From: an uncultured Alcaligenaceae bacterium
GTDB taxonomy: Bacteria; Pseudomonadota; Gammaproteobacteria; Burkholderiales; Burkholderiaceae_B
DNA: 57,388 bases
Direction of reading: 5' to 3'
NCBI GenBank assembly: GCA_937908115.1
Contig: CALEQZ010000003.1
Location: forward strand, 1 to 57,388
Made by a program: the position numbers and the translations under genes
Notes under the pieces: generated by a model
What the model was told of the DNA's origin: nothing
Databases searched by the model: none
The model's input: only the letters and a program-made list of their open reading frames with translations
In this document: positions 24,921 through 33,188 of the stretch, one piece after another
How the letters are laid out: every line of letters starts with the position of its first letter
Numbering within the stretch: position 1 is the first letter of the stretch

Positions 24921-25897
24921 GCTTGCTCCTGCGACGGATCGGCTGTCTTGGCGCGGGTCGCCGCCTGCCAGGCGCGCTGCAGCAGGCCCCACAGCCCCTG
25001 GTGCATGTACAGGCTGACTGCAACCAGCAAAAAGCCCAGCAGCATCAGCCAGCGCGGCCACAGCGTGGACAGCCAGTCAGCGGCCAGCACATAGAACGCC
25101 GCGCCCAGCACCGATGCGAACAGGTTGCCCGTGCCGCCTATGACGGTCATCACCAGGATCATCTCGCTTGCGTGGTATTCGATGTTCGACAGCGGGGCAA
25201 TGCCCGTCATCAGCGCATGGAAGGCGCCGGCCAGTCCCGTGACCGCGCCCGACAGCGCGAATGCCGCCAGCTTGAAGAGGTTGGTGTCGTAGCCGATCGC
25301 GCGGGCGCGCGCCTCGTTTTCGCGTATGGCCAGCAGGGTGCGGCCGAAGACCGAGGCCGTCACCCGCTCCAGCAGCCAGAAGACTGCCAGGAAGCACACC
25401 GCCACCAGGGCGTAGAAGCGCCACGGCGTATCCAGCGGGAATTCGGCCAGCCCGAACAGCGACAGCGGCGGGCGGGGGATGTCGAGCAGGCCGTTGTCGC
25501 CGCCCGTCCATTGCGGCAGGCTGTAGGCCAGGAAGTAGAACAGCTGCGCGAAGGCCAGCGTCAGCATGACGAAGTAGGTGCCGCGCTGGCGGATGGCGAA
25601 CCAGCCGACCGCTGCCGCGGTCAGCGCGCCGATCGCGGTCGCTGCCAGCACCGATGCCGGCAGCGGCAGCCCCGCGCGCGTCATCAGGATGCCCAGCGCG
25701 TAGCTGCCCATGCCGAAGAAAATGCCCTGCCCGAAGGACAGCAGTCCGGTGTAGCCGAGCAGCAGGTTGCAGCCCAGCACCGCAAGCGAATAGACGAGCA
25801 CTTCGGTGGCCAGGGTGCCGGACGAAAGCGTGGCGGGCAAAAGCGCCACGACCGCCAAGGCTAGCAAAAGGCCGCCGTGCCGTTGCAATGCGCGCAT
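24917..25897 (-). CDS. livM: Branched-chain amino acid-type ABC transporter permease (LivM)
   Basis: 326 residues from the ATG at 25897. It is a polytopic membrane protein of about nine hydrophobic segments. LLLGYTGLLSFGQGIFFGMGSYA near residue 45 and FALSGAVTGLAGAFHAL near 215 are the conserved LivM/LivH permease motifs, and ENEARARAIGYD marks the coupling helix that contacts the ATPases. Start and stop overlap livH and livG respectively. Confidence 0.9.
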   Translation of the reverse strand: MRALQRHGGLLLALAVVALLPATLSSGTLATEVLVYSLAVLGCNLLLGYTGLLSFGQGIFFGMGSYALGILMTRAGLPLPASVLAATAIGALTAAAVGWFAIRQRGTYFVMLTLAFAQLFYFLAYSLPQWTGGDNGLLDIPRPPLSLFGLAEFPLDTPWRFYALVAVCFLAVFWLLERVTASVFGRTLLAIRENEARARAIGYDTNLFKLAAFALSGAVTGLAGAFHALMTGIAPLSNIEYHASEMILVMTVIGGTGNLFASVLGAAFYVLAADWLSTLWPRWLMLLGFLLVAVSLYMHQGLWGLLQRAWQAATRAKTADPSQEQA

Positions 25898-26754
25898 CAC
25901 CCCCTCCCCAGCAAGCCGTGCGGACGCAGCAGCAGCACCGCCGCCATGGCCACGTAAATCATCAATCGTGCGCCTTCCGGCCACAGTGTGCTCATGACGC
26001 TTTGGACCACGCCGATGAGCAGCCCGCCGATCAGCGCGCCGCCGAAACTGCCCATGCCCCCGACCACGACGATGACGAAGGCTACGCCCAGGGCTTCCAG
26101 CGCCATGAAAGGCTCGACGCCGCGGATGGGGGCGGCGAGCACCCCGGCCAATGCGGCAGTGGCCGCGCCCAGCGCAAAGACCAGGCCGAACACCCGGTAG
26201 ACGTTGATGCCCAGCAGCGTGACCATCTCCGTCGATTCGCTGCCGGCGCGCACGGCGCTGCCCAGCCGCGTGCCTTCGAGCAGCCACCACAGCAGCACGG
26301 CGAAGACCGCGGTGAAGGCGATCACGAACAGCCGGTACTTGGGATAGATGAAGCTGCCCCACATCACCACGCCTTGCAGCGCGTCGGGCGTGGCCACGTT
26401 GCTGCCCAGGGGCCCCCAGGCGATGATGACCGCTTCCTGCAGCACCAACGCCAGGCCAACGGTAACCAGGATGTGGAACTCGTGGGGCTTGTCATAGACG
26501 CGCCGCAGCAGCAGCCGCTCGGCTGCCCAGGCCAGCACGCCCACCAGCGGGGGTACTACGGCCAGTGTCAGCCAGAAATCCATGCCCCATTGCACTGCCT
26601 GGTAGCAGAAATACGCGCCCAGCAAATAGAAGGCGCCGTGGGCGAAGTTGACGAAGCGCAGCAGCCCGAAAATGATGGACAGGCCGACGGCAAGCAGGAA
26701 ATAAAGCATCCCGATGCCGATGCCGTTGACGACTTGAAGCAGGTAGACGTTCAT
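25897..26754 (-). CDS. livH: Branched-chain amino acid-type ABC transporter permease (LivH)
   Basis: 285 residues, polytopic. LQVVNGIGIGMLYFLLAVGLSIIFGLLRFVNFAHG at the N-terminus, the coupling segment SVRAGSESTEMVTLLGIN (read here as SAVRAGSESTEMVTLLGI) and FVIVVVGGMGSFGGALIGG are the LivH pattern. It lies 85 bases after the binding-protein gene and overlaps livM by one base. Confidence 0.9.
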   Translation of the reverse strand: MNVYLLQVVNGIGIGMLYFLLAVGLSIIFGLLRFVNFAHGAFYLLGAYFCYQAVQWGMDFWLTLAVVPPLVGVLAWAAERLLLRRVYDKPHEFHILVTVGLALVLQEAVIIAWGPLGSNVATPDALQGVVMWGSFIYPKYRLFVIAFTAVFAVLLWWLLEGTRLGSAVRAGSESTEMVTLLGINVYRVFGLVFALGAATAALAGVLAAPIRGVEPFMALEALGVAFVIVVVGGMGSFGGALIGGLLIGVVQSVMSTLWPEGARLMIYVAMAAVLLLRPHGLLGRG

Positions 26755-26839
26755 GCGTGCCCTGAAAGCAGGTCTCGGTCATGGGCAGCCGGCGGGCGTG
26801 CGAGGCAACGCCCGCCGGCGCGAGGCCTATGCCCCGGGG

Positions 26840-28036
26840 TCACATCTTGCAGCCGGTCTTGTCCACGGGCAGGAAAGACTTGCCGTAGCTGAGCACGTCC
26901 GCGTAGTCGTCCTTGTCCTTCATGGCGGACTTGGCCTTGCCGCGGATCAGGTAGTAGTTCTTCAGCACCTGGTGGTCTTCCTTGCGGACTTCCTCTTCAC
27001 CGGTCAGCCCCTCGAACTGCATGCCTTCCAGCGCCTCGATGACCTTGGCCGGCTCGGCGCTGCCGGCTTTCTCGATGCCGGCCAGCAGGATGCGCGTGCA
27101 GGTGTAGGAGCCGGCCAGGCTGTAGTTCGGGTTGGCCTTGAAGGTTTCCTGGCACAGCTTGACGAGCTCGCGGTTGCCCGGCGTGTCGATGCCGTGCCAG
27201 TACTGGGCGCCGAAGTACACGCCTTCGCATAGGTCCGCACCCAGCGCTTCGAACTGTTCCAGCCCGGAGGCCCAGGCCATCAGGATGATGGTGTTCTGCT
27301 TCATGCCGAAGCTGACCGCCTGGCGCAGCGCGTCGGAAGACTGCGAGCCGAAGTTCAGCAGCAGCAGCACGTCCGGCTTGGCTGCCATGGCATTGGTCAG
27401 GTAGCCGCTGAATTCCTTTTCCGTCAGCGAGTGGTAGCTGTTGCCGACGTGCTCGATGCCTTTTTCGGCGAAGATGTTCTTGGCTGCGGTCAGCAGGCCT
27501 TCGCCGAACACGTATTGCGGCGTGATGGTGTACCAGCGCTTGGCCTTGGGATGCTCTTCGATCAGCGGGCGGACGGTGCGCTCGATGGCGCCGTAGGTCG
27601 GCACCGACCAGCGGAAGGTCGCACGGTTGCAATCGGACCCGGTGATTTCGTCGGCGCCCGCGGTCGTGATGAAGATGCCGCCGGCCTTTTCGGTTTCCTT
27701 GGCCATGGCCAGCGCTTCCGAAGACAGGATGCCACCAGCGAAGAACTTCGCGCCTTTTTGCTGAGCAAGTTCCTGCACCTTGCGCACGGCGGTGGCCGGC
27801 TTGCCTTCGGTATCGAGCAGGGTGTAGGCGAGCGGGCGGCCCAGCACCTTGCCTTGCTGCTGCAGGGCAAGCTTCATGCCCAGGTCGGCATATTTGCCGT
27901 TGGCCGCAAACGCGCCCGAGACGGGCACGGGGCAGCCGAATTCGATGGCGGCTTCGGCGCCCCACGCGCTACGCAGGGGCAGGCAACCGGGAAGCGCCGA
28001 TGCGGCGGCCAGTTTGAGCAGGTCACGACGATCCAA
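26840..28036 (-). CDS. Periplasmic amino acid/amide-binding protein of the HAAT transporter (LivK-like), Tat-type signal
   Basis: 398 residues from a TTG at 28036 that is preceded by AAAAGGGG at proper spacing; no ATG fits. The N-terminus DRRDLLKLAAASALPG matches the twin-arginine motif RRxLLK followed by a weakly hydrophobic stretch, so export by Tat is likely. The mature part is a type I periplasmic binding protein (IEFGCPVPVSGAFAANGKYADLG, FFAGGILSSEALAMA, GADEITGSDCNRATFRW). Relatives bind branched-chain amino acids, urea or short amides. It is the first gene of a seven-gene operon with two hydrolases, so its ligand is probably their substrate. Confidence 0.88.
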   Translation of the reverse strand: MDRRDLLKLAAASALPGCLPLRSAWGAEAAIEFGCPVPVSGAFAANGKYADLGMKLALQQQGKVLGRPLAYTLLDTEGKPATAVRKVQELAQQKGAKFFAGGILSSEALAMAKETEKAGGIFITTAGADEITGSDCNRATFRWSVPTYGAIERTVRPLIEEHPKAKRWYTITPQYVFGEGLLTAAKNIFAEKGIEHVGNSYHSLTEKEFSGYLTNAMAAKPDVLLLLNFGSQSSDALRQAVSFGMKQNTIILMAWASGLEQFEALGADLCEGVYFGAQYWHGIDTPGNRELVKLCQETFKANPNYSLAGSYTCTRILLAGIEKAGSAEPAKVIEALEGMQFEGLTGEEEVRKEDHQVLKNYYLIRGKAKSAMKDKDDYADVLSYGKSFLPVDKTGCKM

Positions 28037-28121
28037 AGTATTCCCCTTTTGTTCCGGTGCCGTCAGGGCGGCGGTTGGCGAAGGCCGGGCGCGCTTGGGC
28101 GGGCCCGCTTTGTATTCATCA

Positions 28122-28139
28122 TATTTATCATGATAAATA
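28122..28139. promoter_or_regulatory. 18-bp perfect palindrome, candidate GntR operator
   Basis: TATTTATCATGATAAATA is a perfect palindrome in the gap between the divergent binding-protein gene and the GntR/FCD regulator, and it is strikingly AT-rich for this DNA. Short palindromes of this size suit dimeric FadR-type regulators. A -10-like GATAAT sits just downstream on the plus strand (28150-28155), and TATGAT lies on the minus strand beside the palindrome, so a bound protein could block both directions. Confidence 0.65.
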
Positions 28140-28262
28140 CAACGAATGGGATAATATCGGCCGGAAAAAAACGACGTCAATCGCGTCGGCATCAGGTGAA
28201 ACCCTAGGCCTCAACGATAACCTGCCGGCGCCTACGATCACGCAAGAAACAAGGAGCACAGC

Positions 28263-29099
28263 ATGGCGCAAGCCGGCGCGCGACAGCCGCGCGTGGACCT
28301 GAACAAGCCGAAGCGCGCCGATCTCGTGGCCGAGGAGATCAAGCGCATGATCACGGAGCAGGACCTCAAGCCCGGCGACAAGCTGCAACGCGAAAGCGAG
28401 CTGCAGGCCCTGTTCAACGTAAGCAAGAGCACCATCCGCGAGGCGCTCAAGTCCCTGGAAGTGCAGGGCCTGATCCAGGTCAGCACCGGCCCGTCGGGCG
28501 GCGGGCGCATCGTCGAGGTGCCGCTCGATCGCACCTTCCAGCTGGTGCAAAACTACCTGTTCTTCAAGGAAGTCACGATCGACGACATCTACACGGTGCG
28601 CCGGTTGCTGGAGCCGGAACTGGCCGCAGGCGCCGTGCCTTACTTGACCGAGGCCGATTTCGAGGCCTTGGAGGACAGCATCGACTGCTGCGACCCGTCA
28701 TCCGGGCGCATGCCCGACGTGGTCGCCCAGCGTAAGGAAGACCTCACTTTTCACGACATCCTCGCCCAGGCCAACCCCAATTCCTTCCTGCGCTTCGTCT
28801 GCCAGATGATCAACGAGATGCTGCGCCAACTGACGGTGTTCGAAAACGACACCCCGGTGCGCATCCAGCGCCGCTTCGGCGACGCCAACGTCAGCGTGCA
28901 CAAGAAGATCGTCGAGGCCGCGCGGCGGCGCGACGCCGAAGCCGTGCGCCGCCTGATGTCCGAGCACATGGACGAGGCCAAGGGTTTCGTCAAGCAGCTC
29001 AACGGCAAGCTGCGCGGACGGTTGATCCTGGATTCGGAAATGTCGCGCCGTGCGCCGCCGCCGCGCAGCGTGGCGCGCAAGCCCGCACCGAGGCGCTAG
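28263..29099 (+). CDS. GntR-family (FadR/FCD) transcriptional regulator
   Basis: 278 residues. Residues about 15-85 are the GntR winged helix-turn-helix (RADLVAEEIKRMITEQDLKPGDKL, VSKSTIREALKSLEVQGLI). Residues about 105-250 are the all-helical FCD ligand domain; histidines in FHDILAQANPN and in VHKKIVEAA are positioned as metal or ligand contacts. The last about 30 residues are a basic Arg/Pro-rich tail. It is divergent from the amide transport operon across an 18-bp palindrome, so it most likely represses that operon until the substrate or a product is bound. The ATG has AAGGAG upstream. Confidence 0.9.
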   Translation: MAQAGARQPRVDLNKPKRADLVAEEIKRMITEQDLKPGDKLQRESELQALFNVSKSTIREALKSLEVQGLIQVSTGPSGGGRIVEVPLDRTFQLVQNYLFFKEVTIDDIYTVRRLLEPELAAGAVPYLTEADFEALEDSIDCCDPSSGRMPDVVAQRKEDLTFHDILAQANPNSFLRFVCQMINEMLRQLTVFENDTPVRIQRRFGDANVSVHKKIVEAARRRDAEAVRRLMSEHMDEAKGFVKQLNGKLRGRLILDSEMSRRAPPPRSVARKPAPRR

Positions 29100-29153
29100 C
29101 GTCCACCCGCCAGCCGGCCGCCGCCCGGACCCTTTGCCGGGCGCCGGCCACCC

Positions 29154-29159
29154 TATAAT
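29154..29159 (+). promoter_or_regulatory. -10 element of the alaS promoter
   Basis: A perfect TATAAT lies 35 bases before the alaS ATG. The -35 region (around 29133) is poor. Start of transcription would be near 29166, giving a leader of about 28 bases. Confidence 0.6.
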
Positions 29160-29193
29160 CGAAAATTCGCCCGAATTTCGCCTTAGCCTTGCG

Positions 29194-31812
29194 ATGAAAT
29201 CCTCAGACATCCGCCAGAAGTTCCTGCAGTTTTTCGCGTCCAAGGGCCATACCATCGTGCCGTCTTCGTCGCTGGTACCGGCCAACGATCCGACGCTGCT
29301 CTTTACCAACTCCGGGATGGTCCAGTTCAAGGATGTCTTCACCGGCAAGGAAACCCGGCCCTATACGCGTGCAACGACCGCGCAGCGCAGCGTGCGGGCC
29401 GGCGGCAAGCACAACGACCTGGAAAACGTCGGCTACACCGCGCGCCACCACACCTTCTTCGAAATGCTGGGCAATTTCAGCTTCGGGGACTATTTCAAGC
29501 GCGACGCCATCCAGTACGCCTGGGAGCTGCTGACCACGGTCTACATGCTGCCGCCCGAAAAGCTCTGGGTGACCGTCTACCACGAGGACGACGAGGCCTA
29601 CGACATCTGGGCCAAGCAGATCGGCGTGCCCGCCGAACGCATCGTGCGCATCGGCGACAACAAGGGCGCGCGCTACGCCTCCGACAATTTCTGGCAGATG
29701 GCCGACACCGGCCCCTGCGGCCCCTGCTCCGAGATCTTCTACGACCATGGTCCGGAAGTCTGGGGCGGCCCCCCGGGATCGCCCGAGGAAGACGGCGATC
29801 GCTACATCGAGATCTGGAACCTAGTCTTCATGCAGTTCGAGCGCGACGCGGCCGGCAACATGACACCGCTGCCCAAGCCCTGCGTGGACACTGGCATGGG
29901 GTTGGAGCGCATGGCCGCGGTGCTGCAAGGCGTGCATTCGAACTACGAGATCGACCTGTTCCGCAGGCTGATCGCCGCCGCCGCCCGCGAAACGGGCTGC
30001 CAGGACCTGGCCGACAATTCGCTCAAGGTCATCGCCGACCACATCCGGGCCTGTTCCTTCCTGGTGGTCGACGGCGTCATTCCCAGCAACGAGGGGCGCG
30101 GCTACGTCCTGCGCCGCATCGTGCGGCGGGCGCTGCGTTATGGCTACAAGCTGGGCCAGACCAAGCCTTTCTTCCATCGCCTGGTCGCCGACGTCGTGGC
30201 CGAGATGGGCGAGGCCTATCCGGAGCTGGCCCAGGCCCAGCAACGGGTCGAGCAGGTGCTGCGCCAAGAAGAGGAGCGGTTTGGCGAAACCCTGGAAAAC
30301 GGCATGCGCATCCTGGAGTCCGCCCTGGCCGGCGTGCCCCAGGGCGGCACGCTCGATGGGACGACGCTGTTTACGCTGTACGACACCTACGGTTTCCCGG
30401 TGGACTTGACCGCGGACATCTGCCGCGAGCGCGGCGTGCAGGTCGACCTGGAAGGCTTTGACGCAGCCATGGAGCGCCAGCGCGAGCAGGCCCGCGCCGC
30501 GGGCAAGTTCAAGGCGGCCGAAGGCCTGTCCTATGACGGCGTGCAGACGCAGTTCGTCGGCTACGACTCGCTGCAAGGGCAGGGCAAGGTGGTGGCCCTG
30601 TACGTCGGTGGCACGCAGGTTGACCGCATCCAGGCCGGCCAGGACGCCATCGTCGTGCTCGACACCACGCCTTTCTACGCCGAATCGGGCGGGCAGGTGG
30701 GCGACACCGGCGTGTTGCAGGCGCAAGGGGTGCGGTTTGCGGTTGCCGACACCCAGAAGATCCAAGCCGGCGTGTTCGGCCACCACGGGCGCCTGGAAAG
30801 CGGCACGCTCGCAGTGGGCGACGCCGTGCAGGCCACGGTCGATGCCGTGCGCCGAGCGCGCACCATGCGCAACCACTCGGCCACCCACCTGATGCACAAG
30901 GCGCTGCGCCAGGTGCTGGGCGATCACGTCCAGCAGCGCGGGTCCCTGGTCGACGCGGACAAGACGCGCTTTGACTTCGCGCATGATGCGCCGCTGACCG
31001 CCGCGCAGATCGCCGAGGTCGAAGCCCTGGTCAACGCCGAAATCCTGGCCAACCGGCCCACCGAGGCGCGCGTCATGCCCTATGACGAAGCGGTCAGGAG
31101 CGGCGCGATGGCGCTGTTTGGCGAAAAGTACGGCGACACCGTGCGCGTGTTGGACATCGGCTTTTCGCGCGAGCTGTGCGGCGGCACGCACGTGGCGCGC
31201 ACCGGCGACATCGGCTTGTTCAAGATCGTCTCCGAAAGCGGCGTGGCCGCAGGCGTGCGCCGCGTCGAGGCCATCACCGGCGACAACGCGCTGGCCTGGG
31301 TGCAGAACCTGGCCGCCACGCTGGCGCGCGCGGCCGGCGCCCTCAAGACCCAGCCGGCCGAGCTGCCCGAGCGCATCGCCCAGGTCCAGGAGCAGGTGCG
31401 CACGCTCGAGCGCGAGCTCGACCAGGCGCGGGCCAAGCTGGCCGCCAGCGCAGGCAACGACCTGGCCGCCCAGGCCATCGAGGTCAAGGGCGTCAAGCTG
31501 CTGGCCGCCAGCGTCAAGGACGCCGATCCCAAGGCACTGCGCGGCATGGTCGACCAGCTCAAGGATCGCCTAAAGAGCGCCATCGTCGTGCTCGCAGCAG
31601 GCCCGTCCGACGGCAAGATCAGCGTGGTGGGCGGTGTCACGCAGGACCTCACCGACCGCATCAAGGCCGGCGAGCTCGTCGGCTACGTGGCCGGACAGCT
31701 TGGCGGCAAGGGCGGCGGGCGGCCCGACATGGCGATGGGTGGCGGCACCGACGCCGCGGCGCTGCCGGCGGCGATCGCCAGCGTGCAGCGCTGGATAGAC
31801 GAGCGCCTGTAA
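29194..31812 (+). CDS. alaS: Alanyl-tRNA synthetase
   Basis: 872 residues, the normal length. It charges tRNA-Ala and edits mischarged Ser/Gly. Order: class II catalytic core from residue 1 (SSDIRQKFLQFFASKGHT, FTNSGMVQFKDVF), tRNA-recognition helices, editing domain with zinc ligands in NHSATHLMHKAL and CGGTHVARTGDIG, and the C-terminal oligomerisation domain ending GKGGGRPDMAMGGG. The start at 29194 is chosen because the family begins at MKSSDIR-like sequence; the frame is open for 48 more codons upstream. Confidence 0.97.
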   Translation: MKSSDIRQKFLQFFASKGHTIVPSSSLVPANDPTLLFTNSGMVQFKDVFTGKETRPYTRATTAQRSVRAGGKHNDLENVGYTARHHTFFEMLGNFSFGDYFKRDAIQYAWELLTTVYMLPPEKLWVTVYHEDDEAYDIWAKQIGVPAERIVRIGDNKGARYASDNFWQMADTGPCGPCSEIFYDHGPEVWGGPPGSPEEDGDRYIEIWNLVFMQFERDAAGNMTPLPKPCVDTGMGLERMAAVLQGVHSNYEIDLFRRLIAAAARETGCQDLADNSLKVIADHIRACSFLVVDGVIPSNEGRGYVLRRIVRRALRYGYKLGQTKPFFHRLVADVVAEMGEAYPELAQAQQRVEQVLRQEEERFGETLENGMRILESALAGVPQGGTLDGTTLFTLYDTYGFPVDLTADICRERGVQVDLEGFDAAMERQREQARAAGKFKAAEGLSYDGVQTQFVGYDSLQGQGKVVALYVGGTQVDRIQAGQDAIVVLDTTPFYAESGGQVGDTGVLQAQGVRFAVADTQKIQAGVFGHHGRLESGTLAVGDAVQATVDAVRRARTMRNHSATHLMHKALRQVLGDHVQQRGSLVDADKTRFDFAHDAPLTAAQIAEVEALVNAEILANRPTEARVMPYDEAVRSGAMALFGEKYGDTVRVLDIGFSRELCGGTHVARTGDIGLFKIVSESGVAAGVRRVEAITGDNALAWVQNLAATLARAAGALKTQPAELPERIAQVQEQVRTLERELDQARAKLAASAGNDLAAQAIEVKGVKLLAASVKDADPKALRGMVDQLKDRLKSAIVVLAAGPSDGKISVVGGVTQDLTDRIKAGELVGYVAGQLGGKGGGRPDMAMGGGTDAAALPAAIASVQRWIDERL

Positions 31813-31837
31813 GCGGCTTGCGCGCCAACCCTTCATG

Positions 31838-31860
31838 ACCCGGGCGTCTTGCGCCCGGGT
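31838..31860 (+). repeat. Hairpin between alaS and the TusA-like gene
   Basis: ACCCGGGCG and CGCCCGGGT form a perfect 9-bp stem with a 5-base loop. No T-tract follows, so it is more likely an mRNA-stabilising or processing hairpin than an intrinsic terminator. Confidence 0.45.
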
Positions 31861-31878
31861 GCTGCGACCGAGACCATC

Positions 31879-32142
31879 ATGGACCAGTCATCCAGTCCCG
31901 ATCCGAACGGCCTGCCGGGCGCCGACCTGGAAATCGACGCCAGCGGCCTGGCCTGCCCGTTGCCCATCCTGCGCGCGAAGAAGGCCCTGGCCCAGCTGCA
32001 AAGCGGGCAGGTGCTCAAGGTGGTCACCACCGATCGCAATGCGGTACGTGACTTCCAGGCTTTCTGCAAGCAGACGGGCAATGCGCTGCTCGCCCAGCAA
32101 GAATCGGACGGCCGGGCGGTGCATTTCCTGCGCCGACGCTAG
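31879..32142 (+). CDS. TusA/SirA-family sulfur carrier protein
   Basis: 87 residues from the ATG at 31879. The family signature is present: LEIDASGLACPLPILRAKKAL, with the CPxP motif whose cysteine carries persulfide sulfur. TusA relays sulfur for tRNA thiouridine and cofactor synthesis; several paralogues exist in most genomes, so the symbol is left open. It follows alaS by 66 bases and precedes the rpsP promoter. Confidence 0.88.
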   Translation: MDQSSSPDPNGLPGADLEIDASGLACPLPILRAKKALAQLQSGQVLKVVTTDRNAVRDFQAFCKQTGNALLAQQESDGRAVHFLRRR

Positions 32143-32171
32143 CGGCGGGCGCCAGCGGCACGGCTTTTCGG

Positions 32172-32200
32172 TTGAGCATTCGTTGGGACCGTGCTATGCT
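32172..32200 (+). promoter_or_regulatory. Sigma-70 promoter for rpsP-rimM-trmD
   Basis: TTGAGC (32172-32177), a 17-base spacer and TATGCT (32195-32200) with an extended TGC just before the -10 make a strong promoter, as expected for a ribosomal protein operon. The rpsP ATG lies 35 bases downstream and has AAAGGA before it. Confidence 0.75.
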
Positions 32201-32235
32201 AAGCGGCTTTTCCGAACATTTTCAAAGGATTACCT

Positions 32236-32499
32236 ATGGTGGTGATTCGCCTTGCACGCGGCGGCTCGAAGAAGCGGCCCTTCTACAACCTGGTTGCGAC
32301 CGACTCGCGCAATCGCCGTGATGGGCGCTTCATCGAGCGCGTCGGCTTTTACAACCCCGTTGCCAAGGAAGGCGACGAGCGCCTGCGCATCGCGCTCGAC
32401 CGCGTCACGCACTGGACCAGCAACGGCGCCCAGCTGTCGCCCGCCGTCGCGCGTCTGGTTAAAGACTACTCCAAGCAAGTCGGCGCCGCCGCGGCCTGA
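32236..32499 (+). CDS. rpsP: 30S ribosomal protein S16
   Basis: 87 residues. VVIRLARGGSKKRPFYNLV at the N-terminus and GRFIERVGFYNPVAKEGDERL are the S16 signature. S16 is an early-binding small-subunit protein. It leads the rpsP-rimM-trmD operon and is 8 bases from rimM. Confidence 0.97.
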   Translation: MVVIRLARGGSKKRPFYNLVATDSRNRRDGRFIERVGFYNPVAKEGDERLRIALDRVTHWTSNGAQLSPAVARLVKDYSKQVGAAAA

Positions 32500-32507
32500 G
32501 GCCGCGC

Positions 32508-33134
32508 ATGCCCACGGCTGCTGTCGTACCGGCAGTCCCGTCCGACCTGGTCGAGTTGGGCCGCATCGTTTCGGCCTACGGCGTGCGCGGATGGGTCAAG
32601 GTGCAGCCGTACTCGGCGCAAGCCGAAGTCCTGCTCGCGGCCCGTTGCTGGTGGCTATGCCGCCCGGCGGGCGTCGTGCCGCCGGTGGCCAGCGAAGCCA
32701 CGTCGCCCGCCTTCGGCCAGGCGCAGCCGTTCAAGGTGGCGGCCAGCCGCGTCCATGGCGCGACCGTCGTGGCCAGCCTCGAGGGCGTAGCCGTGCGCGA
32801 AGCTGCCCATGCCCTGCGCGGCATGGGGGTATATGTGTCCCGACGGGAGTTTCCCCCGGCCGGCGAGAATGAATACTATTGGGTCGACCTGATCGGCTGT
32901 ATGCTCTTTGGCGAGCAGGACGGCCGGTCGGTGCTCATCGGGCGCGTGGCCGAAGTGACCGACAACGGCGCGCACGCGGTGCTCAACGTGCATAGGCTGT
33001 CCGAGGACGGACAAGCCGTATGCGATGCCAAGGGGCGGCCCGTGCAGGTGCTGGTGCCGTTCGTGGGCGCCCACGTGCGCAGCGTCGACCTGGCTGCGCG
33101 GCGCATCGACACCGATTGGCCCGCCGATTTCTGA
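32508..33134 (+). CDS. rimM: 16S rRNA processing protein RimM
   Basis: 208 residues. It binds S19 and assists maturation of the 30S head. The N-terminal RimM barrel (LVELGRIVSAYGVRGWVKVQPYS) and the C-terminal PRC barrel (YYWVDLIGCMLFG, VLVPFVGAHVRSVDLAARRI) are both intact. It is longer than E. coli RimM (182 residues) because of an insert around residues 50-70 (RPAGVVPPVASEATSPAFG). Confidence 0.96.
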   Translation: MPTAAVVPAVPSDLVELGRIVSAYGVRGWVKVQPYSAQAEVLLAARCWWLCRPAGVVPPVASEATSPAFGQAQPFKVAASRVHGATVVASLEGVAVREAAHALRGMGVYVSRREFPPAGENEYYWVDLIGCMLFGEQDGRSVLIGRVAEVTDNGAHAVLNVHRLSEDGQAVCDAKGRPVQVLVPFVGAHVRSVDLAARRIDTDWPADF

Positions 33135-33188
33135 CCGGCCAGGCCCGTGCGCGGCGGGGCCGGCCCACCTCATCCCAGGCAGGACGCC

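Noticed and set aside
28037..28192. 52-codon upstream extension of the binding protein
   Set aside because: It would place the palindrome region inside the gene and bury the twin-arginine signal. The TTG at 28036 has a ribosome binding site.
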